A stretch of 64,000 bases of DNA from Anaeromicropila herbilytica (GCF_016591975.1 NZ_AP024169.1:2395001-2459000); one strand, 5' to 3'. Shown: positions 1 to 9,279, counted from the stretch's first letter. Numbers and translations: made by a program. The notes: generated by a model not told the origin, from the sequence alone.

Positions 1-153
1 GCAATTAATTACAGAAATATATCTAGATTGTCTAATGTCTGATCTATCAAGTATTTAATAAACGTTTCTAGGAATTAAATTAATTTTATAATATATATTG
101 TAAATTATTATGAAACAGTAAATGAGTAAACAAGATAAAACGAGGGAGTAAAG

Positions 154-1803
154 ATGAAGGAATTATTATTAAAACGAAAATCAAAATTTATTCAGTATCT
201 AATTGCAACTTGTATGTTTATCGTCGATCATTTCGCTAGAATGGTATTGTTTGCCCTTATTCTAGGTGCTATCGAGAAAGGGGATGTTAAGAATTATAAA
301 TATGTCGTTATTCTTACGGTTATATTTGTAATCTATTCTCCACTTAATTTTTTGATTTCCAGGCTTTTAAGGATCGGATATATGCGTGATACTATCTTAG
401 ATGTTCGTAAGCAAGCATTTGATAAGATTATTAATCTATCATTTAAGCAATATTCGCAAAAGTCAAAGGAAATCTACATATCGAACTTAATTAATGATAT
501 TAATACCTTTGAGAATAAGTTTTTTATAAGTTTATTGAACTTTCTGATTAATGTAGGAATGTTTTTCTTATCGCTAATTGCTTTAGTATATCTTGACTAT
601 AAGCTTGCGATATGTATGACAATATCTTCTTTGCTTTTGTTTGTGATGGCTAATTTTTTCACAAAGAAGTCAACTTCTTTAGAGCAAGAGCTTTCTAGCA
701 CCAATGAGACATTTACTACTGATGTCTCGAATACGTTTAATGGAATTGAGATCCTTAAGTTAAATAATATTGAAGATAAATTTTTATTAAAAGCAATGAA
801 GTCCATTGATCGTGTGGAAAAGAAAAAGTATGCTGCCAATGTATTCTCGGAATTACAAAGAAATGTAATACGAATCTTTGCTTATCTTATTATGGTATTT
901 GTGTTATTTTATTTATCAAAATCAATGAATCAAGGTATGGGTTTAGGAGTTGCAACTTTCTTATTCCAACTATCTAGTTCAATGAGTATGTTCTTAATTA
1001 GCGCATTTCCAACGTGGAATCAATGTAAGGCTTCTATGAGTATTTACGAAAAGATAGCAATACCAGAGGATGATATAGAGAGTGAAAGTTTAGGAAATAA
1101 GGAGTTCTTATTTGATACGAAAATTGAAGTGAAGAATATGACATTCTCTTATGATAATAAAACCATTTTTAAAGACGCTAGCTTCATGATAGAAAAAGGA
1201 AAGAAATATCTAATAAAAGGAGTAAGTGGAGCAGGTAAATCTACGTTAATGAATCTGTTGGCAATGATCTATGATAACTATGAAGGAATGATTCAGGTAG
1301 ATGGTGTGGATTATAAAGAAATATCTGAAAAATCTTTTAATGAAAATGTCGCATTTATCTATCAAGATGTATTCCTTTTTGAGGATTCAATCAGAAATAA
1401 TATTACGCTATATAAAGATATTGATGAAAAATATATAGATTATGCTGTAAAAGTATGTGGTCTTGATGCCGTTATTTCTGATAAGGCAAATGGAATTGAG
1501 GAAAGGTTAACGGAGAATGGAAAGAATCTATCCGGTGGTCAAAGACAAAGAATCTCGATTGCAAGAGCAATTGCTAAGAACTCACAGATCTTATTTGTTG
1601 ACGAAGGTACTTCTAGTCTAAATGAAGAGCTAGGAAAAGAAATTGAAAAAGTATTCTTAGAACTAGATAATACGGTAATTGCCATTAGTCATAGATTCTA
1701 TGAAGGGGTAACGGATTGCTATGATTATGTCTTAGAGCTTAAGAATGGTCATATTCATAAATATCCTGCAAAAGATTATTTTGACGAGGTGATCACATGC
1801 TAA
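154..1803 (+). CDS. ABC transporter, fused permease/ATPase, subunit 1 of a heterodimeric exporter
   Basis: Half-size ABC exporter (549 aa) in the cytoplasmic membrane. The N-terminal ~290 residues carry about six hydrophobic helices of the type I exporter fold, and the C-terminal part is the nucleotide-binding domain. Walker A (GVSGAGKST) lies near residues 356-364, the Q-loop Gln near 404, the signature LSGGQ near 459-463, Walker B (ILFVDE) near 479-484 and the switch His near 513. The D-loop reads SSLN, so the usual Asp is Asn490. The stop overlaps the next ATG by 7 nt, so the two halves are probably translated together and form a heterodimer. The ATG follows a GAGGGAG ribosome-binding site. 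The substrate (peptide, lipid or drug) cannot be told from sequence. Confidence 0.9.
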   Translation: MKELLLKRKSKFIQYLIATCMFIVDHFARMVLFALILGAIEKGDVKNYKYVVILTVIFVIYSPLNFLISRLLRIGYMRDTILDVRKQAFDKIINLSFKQYSQKSKEIYISNLINDINTFENKFFISLLNFLINVGMFFLSLIALVYLDYKLAICMTISSLLLFVMANFFTKKSTSLEQELSSTNETFTTDVSNTFNGIEILKLNNIEDKFLLKAMKSIDRVEKKKYAANVFSELQRNVIRIFAYLIMVFVLFYLSKSMNQGMGLGVATFLFQLSSSMSMFLISAFPTWNQCKASMSIYEKIAIPEDDIESESLGNKEFLFDTKIEVKNMTFSYDNKTIFKDASFMIEKGKKYLIKGVSGAGKSTLMNLLAMIYDNYEGMIQVDGVDYKEISEKSFNENVAFIYQDVFLFEDSIRNNITLYKDIDEKYIDYAVKVCGLDAVISDKANGIEERLTENGKNLSGGQRQRISIARAIAKNSQILFVDEGTSSLNEELGKEIEKVFLELDNTVIAISHRFYEGVTDCYDYVLELKNGHIHKYPAKDYFDEVITC

Positions 1804-3413
1804 ATAAATTATATAAAGTCTTGCCTTATTTTTTACTTGCTATTATAGTAGCGGTTTTTAATTGCATTCTTGATGGTTATGTAACAAAGAAAATGATGGA
1901 TATTCTTGATTTTACGTTAAAGAAAGATATGACATCAGTAAAAGAAAGTGCACCAATGTTAATTATTGTTTCACTATTTCTAGTGCCACTTGGTATTCTT
2001 GTTGCAATGACATATAGTTTATTTAAAAGAAGAGCAAACTTAGTATTGAAAAAATATTATGTAAATAAAGTATTTGATAAAAATATTGCAGAATTTCAAA
2101 AAGAAAATAATGCAAAGTACATATCAAGCTTAACAAATGATATGAATACGTTAGAGACTAATCTAATTACAGGGATATATACTGTTGTAGTTGCTCTAGC
2201 GAATTTTGGAGTAGGCGTATGGCTCTTATCGACAGTTGATCCAAAGCTAATTATTTTGTCGATTATAGTTATTCTAATTAACCTAGCTATATCAATTGTT
2301 ACATCTTCACCAACGAAGAAAGCGTATAAAGAGAGAAGTGATTTATTTGACAACTACACTTCTTATATTAAAGAAGTATTATCCGCATTTCATATTGTAA
2401 AGAATAATAATCTACAAGATAAAGTAACAGAAGATTATTATGAAAAGAGTGAGCAGATTCAACATAAAGGATATATAATTGAGAGAATGTTCTCGTTTAT
2501 TAATGCAACGGAAAGCTTTGTTATGAATGCTTCATTATATGGAGTAATCTGTGTAATTGGATACTTTGCTGTCAAAGGAACGATCACTGCAGGCGGTGTT
2601 CTTTTAATTGTTCAAGCAATGGAGAGAATGGCAGATCCACTATTTCAAATTAGTGAAAATTTGCCAAAGTTATTTACTTCTGGTGACCTAATTAAGAAAA
2701 TTGAGAAAACATTAGAAAATGCTGATAACCATGAGGAAACTCTTGATTTACCTGAATTCAGAGAAGCAATTGAATTCAAGGATGTTTCCTTTCAATATGA
2801 AGATGATGATCGAATCGTACTGCAAGATGTGAATCTGTCTGTTCGTAAGAATGGAAAATATCTAATCGTTGGGCCTAGTGGTGGTGGTAAATCAACCTTG
2901 TTAAAACTATTTCGTAAGTATTTTAAACAGTCAAGTGGTGAGATTCTAATCGATGGTAAACCATTGCGTGATATTAAGAAAGAGCAATATTTTTCTTTGG
3001 TTGCGAATGTAGAGCAACAAGTATTCTTATTTGAGGATACCATTAAGAATAACATTACTTTATATAAAGAGTATAGTGATAAAGAGATAGAAAAGGCATT
3101 AGAACATGCTGGTTTAACGGATTTTGTAAGAAATCTCAAGGATGGTTTATCAACTATCATTTATGATAATGGTAAGAATATCTCTGGTGGAGAAAGAAGC
3201 AGAATTGTAATTGCAAGAGCATTGTTGAATAAAGCTAGTATACTTTTTATGGATGAGGCTTTTGCCTCTCTCGATATGGAACGAGCGAAGGAGATTGAGG
3301 AGACAATCTTGGCGCTAGAGGATATTACAGTGATTAATGTTAGTCATGTTATCTTTAAGGATACGAAGGAGAAATACGATAGGGTATATACTGTTAAGAG
3401 GACGGTTTATTAG
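1797..3413 (+). CDS. ABC transporter, fused permease/ATPase, subunit 2 of a heterodimeric exporter
   Basis: Partner half-transporter (538 aa) with the same architecture: membrane domain to about residue 300, then ATPase. Walker A (GPSGGGKST) is at 359-367, signature ISGGE at 462-466, Walker B (ILFMDE) at 482-487, a normal SLD D-loop, and His517 as switch. Its D-loop is canonical whereas that of subunit 1 is not, so the two ATP sites are probably not equivalent. The start overlaps the end of subunit 1. No regulator or substrate gene is linked, so function beyond export is not inferred. Confidence 0.9.
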   Translation: MLNKLYKVLPYFLLAIIVAVFNCILDGYVTKKMMDILDFTLKKDMTSVKESAPMLIIVSLFLVPLGILVAMTYSLFKRRANLVLKKYYVNKVFDKNIAEFQKENNAKYISSLTNDMNTLETNLITGIYTVVVALANFGVGVWLLSTVDPKLIILSIIVILINLAISIVTSSPTKKAYKERSDLFDNYTSYIKEVLSAFHIVKNNNLQDKVTEDYYEKSEQIQHKGYIIERMFSFINATESFVMNASLYGVICVIGYFAVKGTITAGGVLLIVQAMERMADPLFQISENLPKLFTSGDLIKKIEKTLENADNHEETLDLPEFREAIEFKDVSFQYEDDDRIVLQDVNLSVRKNGKYLIVGPSGGGKSTLLKLFRKYFKQSSGEILIDGKPLRDIKKEQYFSLVANVEQQVFLFEDTIKNNITLYKEYSDKEIEKALEHAGLTDFVRNLKDGLSTIIYDNGKNISGGERSRIVIARALLNKASILFMDEAFASLDMERAKEIEETILALEDITVINVSHVIFKDTKEKYDRVYTVKRTVY

Positions 3414-3518
3414 ATTTTCTTAGGTTATTCATAAACGTTAGTTTTTGTTGACTCATTATTTCATAAGTGTAGGTATTCAAAGGGGGCTATAAAAAAAGTC
3501 TCCTTGGTAGGGTATCGA

Positions 3519-3738
3519 TGAATACAGGGCGAGTGGCCTCGCGGTTGGATTACTCTTAAAGGAGTATAAGAAGTACTAAATGGATAAGAATCACTTATAA
3601 CATAAAAATAAGGAACTAACTCGTTTTCAGAACACTCAGACATAGTTCCTTATTTTTATTGGCGTGATTCTTATCCATTAAGTACTTCTAATACTCTTTA
3701 AATGCAATCCGACTGCGAGGTCACTCGTCCTGTATTCA
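3519..3738. repeat. Long fold-back (imperfect inverted repeat), about 220 nt
   Basis: Three nested pairs of arms fold into one long hairpin: 3519-3551 with 3706-3738, about 3556-3594 with 3664-3702, and 3602-3617 with 3644-3659, leaving a 26-nt loop (3618-3643). In the outermost arms all four differences are G:T pairs, which stay paired as G:U in RNA. No clear direct repeat flanks it, unlike the element at 8001-8290. It sits at the broken 5' end of the gene remnant at 3740-4111. It may be an old fold-back transposable element or a structured RNA. Confidence 0.75.
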
Positions 3739-3739
3739 A

Positions 3740-4111
3740 TGGAACACTTTTGGAATAGATGCGAATGGTCAAATACGTACATATGATGCGTAGCTGTACG
3801 AGGTTCTTCCAAAAACATTTGCAATGTTTAATAAATTATATGGAAAGGAAGCTGTAGAATCATTAGAAGTATTTGCTATTAGAGTACTAGTCGATAAAAA
3901 GATACCGAATGATGGTTATTTCAAGAAAATAGAAGAGGAGGCATTTCCAACATTAGAATGGCTAAAAAGTATATATATTGAATATGGTGGAGATGAATAT
4001 AGCCTTTAGGTTGATTATGGAGATACATATATTAATGCGTGTAAAACGTTTCAGATAACCCAAAAAGACAAAGAAATGTGGAAAAAGGATAATGATATAG
4101 CAACATGTTAG
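3740..4111 (+). pseudogene. Remnant of an unidentified gene, two in-frame stops
   Basis: One reading frame runs from 3740 to a TAG at 4109-4111 and is broken only by stops at 3791-3793 and 4007-4009. The longest open piece is 3824-4009, with no convincing ribosome-binding site. The frame encodes a mixed charged, soluble-looking peptide with several Trp and Tyr and no motif I recognise. The 5' end is lost into the fold-back repeat. It is best read as a decayed gene rather than a set of small genes. Confidence 0.5.
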
Positions 4112-4140
4112 AAAAATATAATTTTTGAATAGGAGATATT

Positions 4141-4329
4141 ATGATAGAGGACAAAATGAAAGAAGATATCGGAAAAATATTTATTTGGCAAGGCAATAAG
4201 ATAGAAATCATAAATGCTTTTACCTGTTATGAAGGAGATTTTTATGAGTATAAAATATTTGGTGATGATAAAGTCTATAGGGTTAATATATTTAAAGATA
4301 TGAGCTTTGCGATGTCCATTCCAAAATGA
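4141..4329 (+). CDS. Small hypothetical protein (62 aa)
   Basis: Short ORF preceded by an AGGAGAT ribosome-binding site, which supports translation. It encodes a soluble acidic/aromatic peptide with no recognised domain. It follows the gene remnant at 3740-4111 and ends just before a terminator-like hairpin now split by an insertion sequence. The position after a decayed gene would suit an immunity-type or accessory gene, but nothing proves it. Confidence 0.45.
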   Translation: MIEDKMKEDIGKIFIWQGNKIEIINAFTCYEGDFYEYKIFGDDKVYRVNIFKDMSFAMSIPK

Positions 4330-4345
4330 AACATATTGTATGTAA

Positions 4346-4375
4346 AAAAGAAGCGCAAATTCTCTAAAAAAATTG
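4346..4375 (+). terminator. 5' part of a bidirectional terminator split by an IS
   Basis: The arm AAAAGAAGCGCAA (4346-4358) is the exact reverse complement of the sequence formed by 4373-4375 joined to 5832-5841. Without the IS and one target-repeat copy, these give a 13-bp stem, a 14-nt loop and A/T flanks on both sides. It would have served the convergent genes ending at 4329 (+) and 5859 (-). Confidence 0.65.
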
Positions 4376-5823
4376 GGTTCTATAATAAATGTTGGGGTGT
4401 GTTAAAAACACTTCCAACATTTTTGTTTTTATATTAAAATACATCTATATAAAGCCTCTTAACATGCAAACCGACCAAAGTAAACATTTTAAAGGAGGTA
4501 TTTTATATAGATGCAATCTAATTGTAACAAAAATCTTTTAAATTTAGAAGGTGTAAAATTAAAAAGTGTGCAACACACACTAGAGGGGATTATTATCAAG
4601 ATTGAAACCAATCCCAAACCTCAAAATTGCCCTTGTTGTGGAGCTGAAACTTCTAAAATACACGATTATCGTTGGCAGAAAATTAAAGACTTACCTTTTC
4701 AGTTATCAAATGCTTATTTAATGTTGAGGAAACGAAGATATGTGTGTTCCTGTGGCAAACGTTTTTATGAGAAATATAGCTTTATCGCTAAATATCAGCA
4801 ACGTACAACACGACTATCCTATAAGATTGTTGAATTGCTTCGTTCAACCAACAGTATTAAATATGTTGCTTCACAAACTAATGTCTCTACGAATACTGTA
4901 ACACGTATTCTTGACACACTCTCGTATGATAAACCACCTATTCCTCAATGTATTTCAATTGATGAATTTAAAGGGAATGCTGGTAATTCCAAATATCAAT
5001 GTATTCTGGTAGATGCAAAGAAAAAATGTATTCTTGATGTTTTACCGGATCGTACTCAGTCTCATCTTATTGATTATTTTAAATCTTGCAGTCGGGACGA
5101 AAGGTATCGTGTTAAATTTTTTATTTCTGATATGTGGCAACCTTATATTGATCTTGCCAAAACATTCTTTCCTAATGCTACAATCATCGTAGATAAATAT
5201 CATTACATCCGTCAGGTTTCTTGGGCAATTGAAAGTGTTCGTAAACGTTTACAAGCATCCATGACACCAACTCTTAGAAAGTACTATAAACGAAGTAGAA
5301 AACTTATACTGACTCGATATTCTAAATTAAAAGACGAAAACAAAAAAGCCTGTGATTTAATGCTACTATACAGTGATGATTTACGACTAGCTCACAAGTT
5401 AAAAGAATGGTTCTATGAAATATGTCAGAGTAACAGCTATACATATCAAAGAACTGAATTTTGGGAATGGGTAAAGAATGCTGAAAGTTCTGGATTACAC
5501 GAATTTGAAGCTTGTGCAAAAACATATAGACGTTGGTCTGAGTATATACTTAATGCTTTTAAGTATGGATATACAAATGGGCCTACGGAAGGATTTAATA
5601 ATAAAATCAAAGTACTAAAAAGAAGTTCTTATGGTGTACGTAATTTTGAAAGATTTCGTACACGTATCATTCACAGTTCTATGTAAAAAAATGGTCGGTT
5701 TTCAAGAGGCTTATTTGTCATGCAAAAAAACATCTATTATAGAACCTAGTCATAAAAATAGCTCTATTGTCAATGTTAGTGCGGGTGCAATGCACCTCGC
5801 ACCCCAACACTTGACAAAGAGCC
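4376..5823 (+). mobile_element. ISL3-family insertion sequence, copy 1 (1448 bp)
   Basis: The ends are imperfect inverted repeats: left starts GGTTCTATAATAAATG and right, read inward, starts GGCTCTTTGTCAAGTG; both continue with TTGGGGTG. The element is flanked by an exact 8-bp target duplication, AAAAATTG, at 4368-4375 and 5824-5831; 8 bp is usual for ISL3. It holds one transposase gene. A hairpin just inside the left end (about 4388-4420) may block read-through into the transposase. A near-identical copy lies at 40955-42404. Confidence 0.95.
4511..5686 (+). CDS. ISL3-family transposase
   Basis: DDE-type transposase (391 aa), full length and uninterrupted. An N-terminal zinc-finger-like segment with CPCCGAE near residue 38 and CSCGKRF near 79 precedes a helix-turn-helix region (about 110-145). 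The catalytic core follows, with the Asp of SIDEFKG near 157 and DMWQPY near 207. The C-terminal NGPTEGFNNKIKVLKR and SYGVRNF motifs are typical of the family and include the last acidic residue. The ribosome-binding site is AAAGGAGG. Probably still active, given intact ends and target duplication. Confidence 0.95.
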   Translation: MQSNCNKNLLNLEGVKLKSVQHTLEGIIIKIETNPKPQNCPCCGAETSKIHDYRWQKIKDLPFQLSNAYLMLRKRRYVCSCGKRFYEKYSFIAKYQQRTTRLSYKIVELLRSTNSIKYVASQTNVSTNTVTRILDTLSYDKPPIPQCISIDEFKGNAGNSKYQCILVDAKKKCILDVLPDRTQSHLIDYFKSCSRDERYRVKFFISDMWQPYIDLAKTFFPNATIIVDKYHYIRQVSWAIESVRKRLQASMTPTLRKYYKRSRKLILTRYSKLKDENKKACDLMLLYSDDLRLAHKLKEWFYEICQSNSYTYQRTEFWEWVKNAESSGLHEFEACAKTYRRWSEYILNAFKYGYTNGPTEGFNNKIKVLKRSSYGVRNFERFRTRIIHSSM

Positions 5824-5858
5824 AAAAATTGCGCTTCTTTTCAACATTTCGTATCTAA

Positions 5859-6575
5859 CTAGAAATTATCATTATAGAATTCTTCCACTAATTGATCTAA
5901 ATAAGCCTCTGATACATTAGGATGAATCTCAGACACCTTTCCTTTCATATATTCAATCTTATGAAAGAAATTAACTTCATCTGGTTCAGAAGGATTATGA
6001 ATCGTATCTAACTCTTCTTTAGTCATATTGTTTTTTAACCATTCTTTAATTTGAACAGTTACATTTTCTTCGTTCTCGATTTGGGTTTTTATTGTTTTAC
6101 TTGTTATATAGCTATTGATTCCAATTGCAATGAATATGATGAATAGAATAGTCATTACAATCAAGGAGAGTATACCGTTTAAGAATGAAATAACTCCTAA
6201 TAAGTTTAAAGCTACAAAGATTAGGCCACATACACCAAATACAAGGAATGTAGAAGTAGTGGATTTTAGATCTTCGTATTTATCTGCTTTTTTAACATAG
6301 ACTGCTGAAGGTCTGTTAATAAAATCTTCTGCTGCCTTTTTCATTTCTAGTTCATTATAGCCTGCAAGACCGGAAAGTTTTTTATCGATATTATCTGTCG
6401 TGTCATTATTGGTCAGATCTTGCTTGATTTCATCTAATAGGATACCTTCGGAATTAGAATCGGAATCTTCGGTAACGGAAGATGAATCCAAAGAATCTAC
6501 TAGTTCATGGCCACAATCAGCACATACTTTTACACCATTTACATATTCAGCTTTACAATTTGGACACCAAGGCAT
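5859..6575 (-). CDS. Zinc-ribbon membrane protein of unknown function
   Basis: 238 aa. An N-terminal zinc ribbon has Cys4, Cys7, Cys18 and Cys21. An acidic Ser/Asp-rich linker follows, then two hydrophobic helices at about 107-155, and a charged C-terminal cytoplasmic tail. This is a common layout for small clostridial membrane proteins, but the family has no firm function. It is convergent with the 62-aa ORF across the IS. It starts with ATG behind GAGGGGACG and stands alone. Confidence 0.7.
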   Translation of the reverse strand: MPWCPNCKAEYVNGVKVCADCGHELVDSLDSSSVTEDSDSNSEGILLDEIKQDLTNNDTTDNIDKKLSGLAGYNELEMKKAAEDFINRPSAVYVKKADKYEDLKSTTSTFLVFGVCGLIFVALNLLGVISFLNGILSLIVMTILFIIFIAIGINSYITSKTIKTQIENEENVTVQIKEWLKNNMTKEELDTIHNPSEPDEVNFFHKIEYMKGKVSEIHPNVSEAYLDQLVEEFYNDNF

Positions 6576-6639
6576 AATACGTCCCCTCTTTCTTAGTTCT
6601 TATATGAACTTACGTTGATAAGAAGCATAGTAATTATAA

Positions 6640-7872
6640 CTATTGAACTTTATATAAATGATAAGATTTCTTACCTTTTTTCACTAATAATGCTCCATCA
6701 CTATTGAAGTCATTTGTAGTAAATACTTTATCGAATTCTTGAACTTTCACATCATTTACAGTAACTCCACCTTGAGTGATTGTTCTTCTAGCATCAGAAC
6801 GAGTAGTTGCTAATTTACCATCTACTAATAGAGTGATTAGATCAATTCCTTGATCAAATTGTTCCTTAGTATAAGTGGTAGTAGGAATATCCTCAGTCTT
6901 CATGCTTCCGCCGAATAGGGAACGAGCAGCTTCCATAGCTTTTGTAGCTTCTTCTTCTCCATGTACAATCTTAGTGATCTCGAAAGCAAGAACTTCTTTT
7001 GCGTGGTTGATTTCGGCGTCTTTTAAAGCACCAAGTCTTCTTACTTCATCCATTGGTAAGAAAGTTAGAAGAGAAAGGCATTCTTCCACTTTAACATCTT
7101 CGATGTTTCTCCAGTATTGGAAGAATTCATATGGAGATGTCTTCGCTGGATCTAACCATACAGCTCCCTTCATTGTTTTACCCATCTTAATACCTTCACT
7201 GTTAGTAAGAAGTTTTAGAGTAAGACCGAAAGCAGGTTTTTGTTCTTTACGACGAATAAGATCAACACCACCAAGGATGTTAGACCATTGATCATTACCA
7301 CCTAATTCTAACGTACAGTTATATTTCTTATTTAGTACCCAGAAATCGTAGGATTGCATTAACATGTAGTTGAATTCGAAGAAAGTAAGTCCTTTTTCCA
7401 TTCTTTGTTTGTAACATTCAGCTGTTAGCATTTTATTTACTGAGAAATGAACACCGATTTCTCTTAAGAATTCAACATAGTTAAGATCTAATAACCAATC
7501 TGCATTATTTGCAAGGATCGCGTTTTCATCATTAAAATCAAGGAAACGAGATAATTGTTTATGGAAGCAATCCGCATTATGTTGGATGGTTTCTTTTGTC
7601 ATAATGGTTCTCATATCAGTTTTACCAGTTGGATCACCAATCATGGTAGTTCCACCGCCAAGTAAAGCGATTGGTCTATGACCAGCTTGTTGCATATGCA
7701 TCATTGCCATAATTGTTAGAAAATGACCAGCAGTTAAACTATCAGCAGTTGCATCGAAGCCTATATAAAAGGTAACTTTCTCCTTACCTAATAATTCTTT
7801 AATCTCTTGTTCATGAGTAGTTTGTTCGATAAATCCTCTTTCGAGTAAAATATCATATACATTCGTAGACAT
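6640..7872 (-). CDS. tyrS: Tyrosyl-tRNA synthetase
   Basis: Class I aminoacyl-tRNA synthetase charging tRNA-Tyr (410 aa, normal for bacterial TyrRS). The ATP-binding HIGH motif appears as AGHF near residues 48-51, and the KMSKS loop as KMGKT near 229-233. The GGNDQW tyrosine-pocket motif is present. A C-terminal S4 RNA-binding domain covers about 345-405. The start has a strong AAGGAGG site. A possible promoter on the minus strand is TTGAAT (7961-7966) and TAGGAT (7938-7943) with 17-nt spacing. No T-box was seen in the short leader, although many Firmicute tyrS genes have one; only a small hairpin around 7900-7921 is present. Confidence 0.97.
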   Translation of the reverse strand: MSTNVYDILLERGFIEQTTHEQEIKELLGKEKVTFYIGFDATADSLTAGHFLTIMAMMHMQQAGHRPIALLGGGTTMIGDPTGKTDMRTIMTKETIQHNADCFHKQLSRFLDFNDENAILANNADWLLDLNYVEFLREIGVHFSVNKMLTAECYKQRMEKGLTFFEFNYMLMQSYDFWVLNKKYNCTLELGGNDQWSNILGGVDLIRRKEQKPAFGLTLKLLTNSEGIKMGKTMKGAVWLDPAKTSPYEFFQYWRNIEDVKVEECLSLLTFLPMDEVRRLGALKDAEINHAKEVLAFEITKIVHGEEEATKAMEAARSLFGGSMKTEDIPTTTYTKEQFDQGIDLITLLVDGKLATTRSDARRTITQGGVTVNDVKVQEFDKVFTTNDFNSDGALLVKKGKKSYHLYKVQ

Positions 7873-8000
7873 TATAGTTCCTCCTTAAAATTCTTATGGC
7901 GGACTGTTAAGACTTAACAGTCACTTTTCCTTAAAATATCCTAACACACCATGGCATTTAATTCAAGCCTGTGCTGTCCTAAAGTTGGTAATATGTTTAT

Positions 8001-8290
8001 GAGTTGCCCGACAAATGACCAGTTTGGGAGATAGTCTAGGTAATTTGCACAAAACAGAAAAACTTATGCTTCATTGAATATGTATAAGAAGTTCTAGTTC
8101 TCAGTTCATTTTGTGTAAAACATATGCTAGAACAGATAACTCGCTTCGCTCAGACAGATCTGTCCTAGCATATAACACTAAATGACCCGAGAACAAGATC
8201 TTCTAATACATACTCAAAGGCGCATTCGCTTTTTCTGTTTTGTGCAAATTACCAGGCAAGGTGTTGAACTGGTCATTTGCCTGGTAACTC
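8001..8290. mobile_element. Fold-back miniature element (MITE-like), 290 bp with 8-bp target repeat
   Basis: Nearly the whole segment is self-complementary. The outer arms are 8001-8025 and 8267-8290, the middle arms about 8036-8066 with 8224-8256, then 8074-8115 with 8175-8216, and an inner hairpin 8121-8178. It is flanked exactly by the direct repeat ATGTTTAT at 7993-8000 and 8291-8298. Inverted ends plus a target repeat point to a non-autonomous transposable element with no coding capacity. The outer arm motif GCCCGACAAATGACCAG recurs in the terminator at 13394-13450. The parent transposase is not identifiable here. Confidence 0.75.
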
Positions 8291-8298
8291 ATGTTTAT

Positions 8299-8683
8299 AT
8301 ATTGAGGTTTAAAAGCCTTATTTTTGGTTATTGAGTGTATATCGCTGTATAATTATAAATTTTGGCTACCTTTCCCTTGAAAAATTAAAAAAACAAACCC
8401 ATCATATTTTTTACAAGCCTCATAACAAGTGACAAGTTTATTTATAAACTTTACTCTCGTTCCTATTTTCACTTTGAGTCTTGACAAAATATAAACGATA
8501 CTTCCGGCCGGACTACGCCAAAATTCATAATGATACATCAATATACACAATGTATGTAATGAAAGGCTTTTGCCCCTCGAATCAGCGAATTTATTCATAA
8601 TAACTATCATTAAACAATATATTATAACAAGCTTTCATCTTAATACATAATACTGAAATAAAGGATAGAAAGGATGTTATTAT
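8299..8683. other. Intergenic region, possible minus-strand small ORF
   Basis: 385 bp between the fold-back element and the ORF at 8684. An 85-codon minus-strand ORF (8353-8610) has no good ribosome-binding site and no recognisable motif, so it is not called. A TATAAT-like hexamer near 8621-8626 could be a promoter for a minus-strand transcript. Nothing else stands out. Confidence 0.4.
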
Positions 8684-9112
8684 ATGCAAGAGAATGAAAC
8701 GATGATGAGTGCAAATCGTGCGGAATTAATTAAGATTGCAAGAGAAAGTTGTGCGAAAAATCTTTATTCGAATAATTCAAGAAATAATCAAAGTTCGAAT
8801 AAGAGACTTACTTCTGTTCGTAGAGATAGTCTAGATGGAGCAACTATGCTTATACCAATTGCCAGGCGTAGCAGCGTTTCTAATACAGATACTAGATTAA
8901 ATGGAATAAGGTTTTTTGCAATTCGAATGATAATCGCAGTTATTCTATTTGCCAGTGTTGTTTTAATTGATCAGACGAAATTTACCTATAATAAGTTCAA
9001 CAGTTCTGTAATAGAAGAAGCGATACATACCAATGCAAGTGCTAAAAGGGCGGTTGATATTGTGGCAACCTTTACACAAGATAAGATATTGAAGGTAATA
9101 CAAAAAAAATAA
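8684..9112 (+). CDS. Hypothetical single-pass membrane protein
   Basis: 142 aa, start ATG with GAAAGGATG upstream. The first ~85 residues are polar and rich in Asn, Ser and Arg. One hydrophobic helix lies at about 86-104, and a short extracellular Lys-rich tail follows. No domain recognised. It precedes the radical SAM gene by about 170 bp and may have its own promoter; an operon link is not evident. Confidence 0.6.
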   Translation: MQENETMMSANRAELIKIARESCAKNLYSNNSRNNQSSNKRLTSVRRDSLDGATMLIPIARRSSVSNTDTRLNGIRFFAIRMIIAVILFASVVLIDQTKFTYNKFNSSVIEEAIHTNASAKRAVDIVATFTQDKILKVIQKK

Positions 9113-9279
9113 ACGTTTTTCATAGACTTGTTTTATAGTAGTATGATATACTAAATGTTGCGAAAAACTAGTAGCGCGAAGGATAAGACAATTCGTTACT
9201 TAAGAATACTATAAATAGGAAGAGAAACCATATAATCTATGATATGCTTCCTATTTTCATAAGAAATGGAGAATTAACA

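Noticed and set aside
5631..5858. 75-codon ORF at the right end of IS copy 1, with its counterpart at 40944-41147
   Set aside because: Out-of-frame reading of the transposase 3' end plus the IS terminus.
7873..7992. T-box for tyrS
   Set aside because: No GGTGG-ACC T-box core and no specifier TAC found in the short leader; only a small hairpin.
8353..8610. 85-codon minus-strand ORF
   Set aside because: No ribosome-binding site and no recognised motif; kept only as a note in the intergenic entry.
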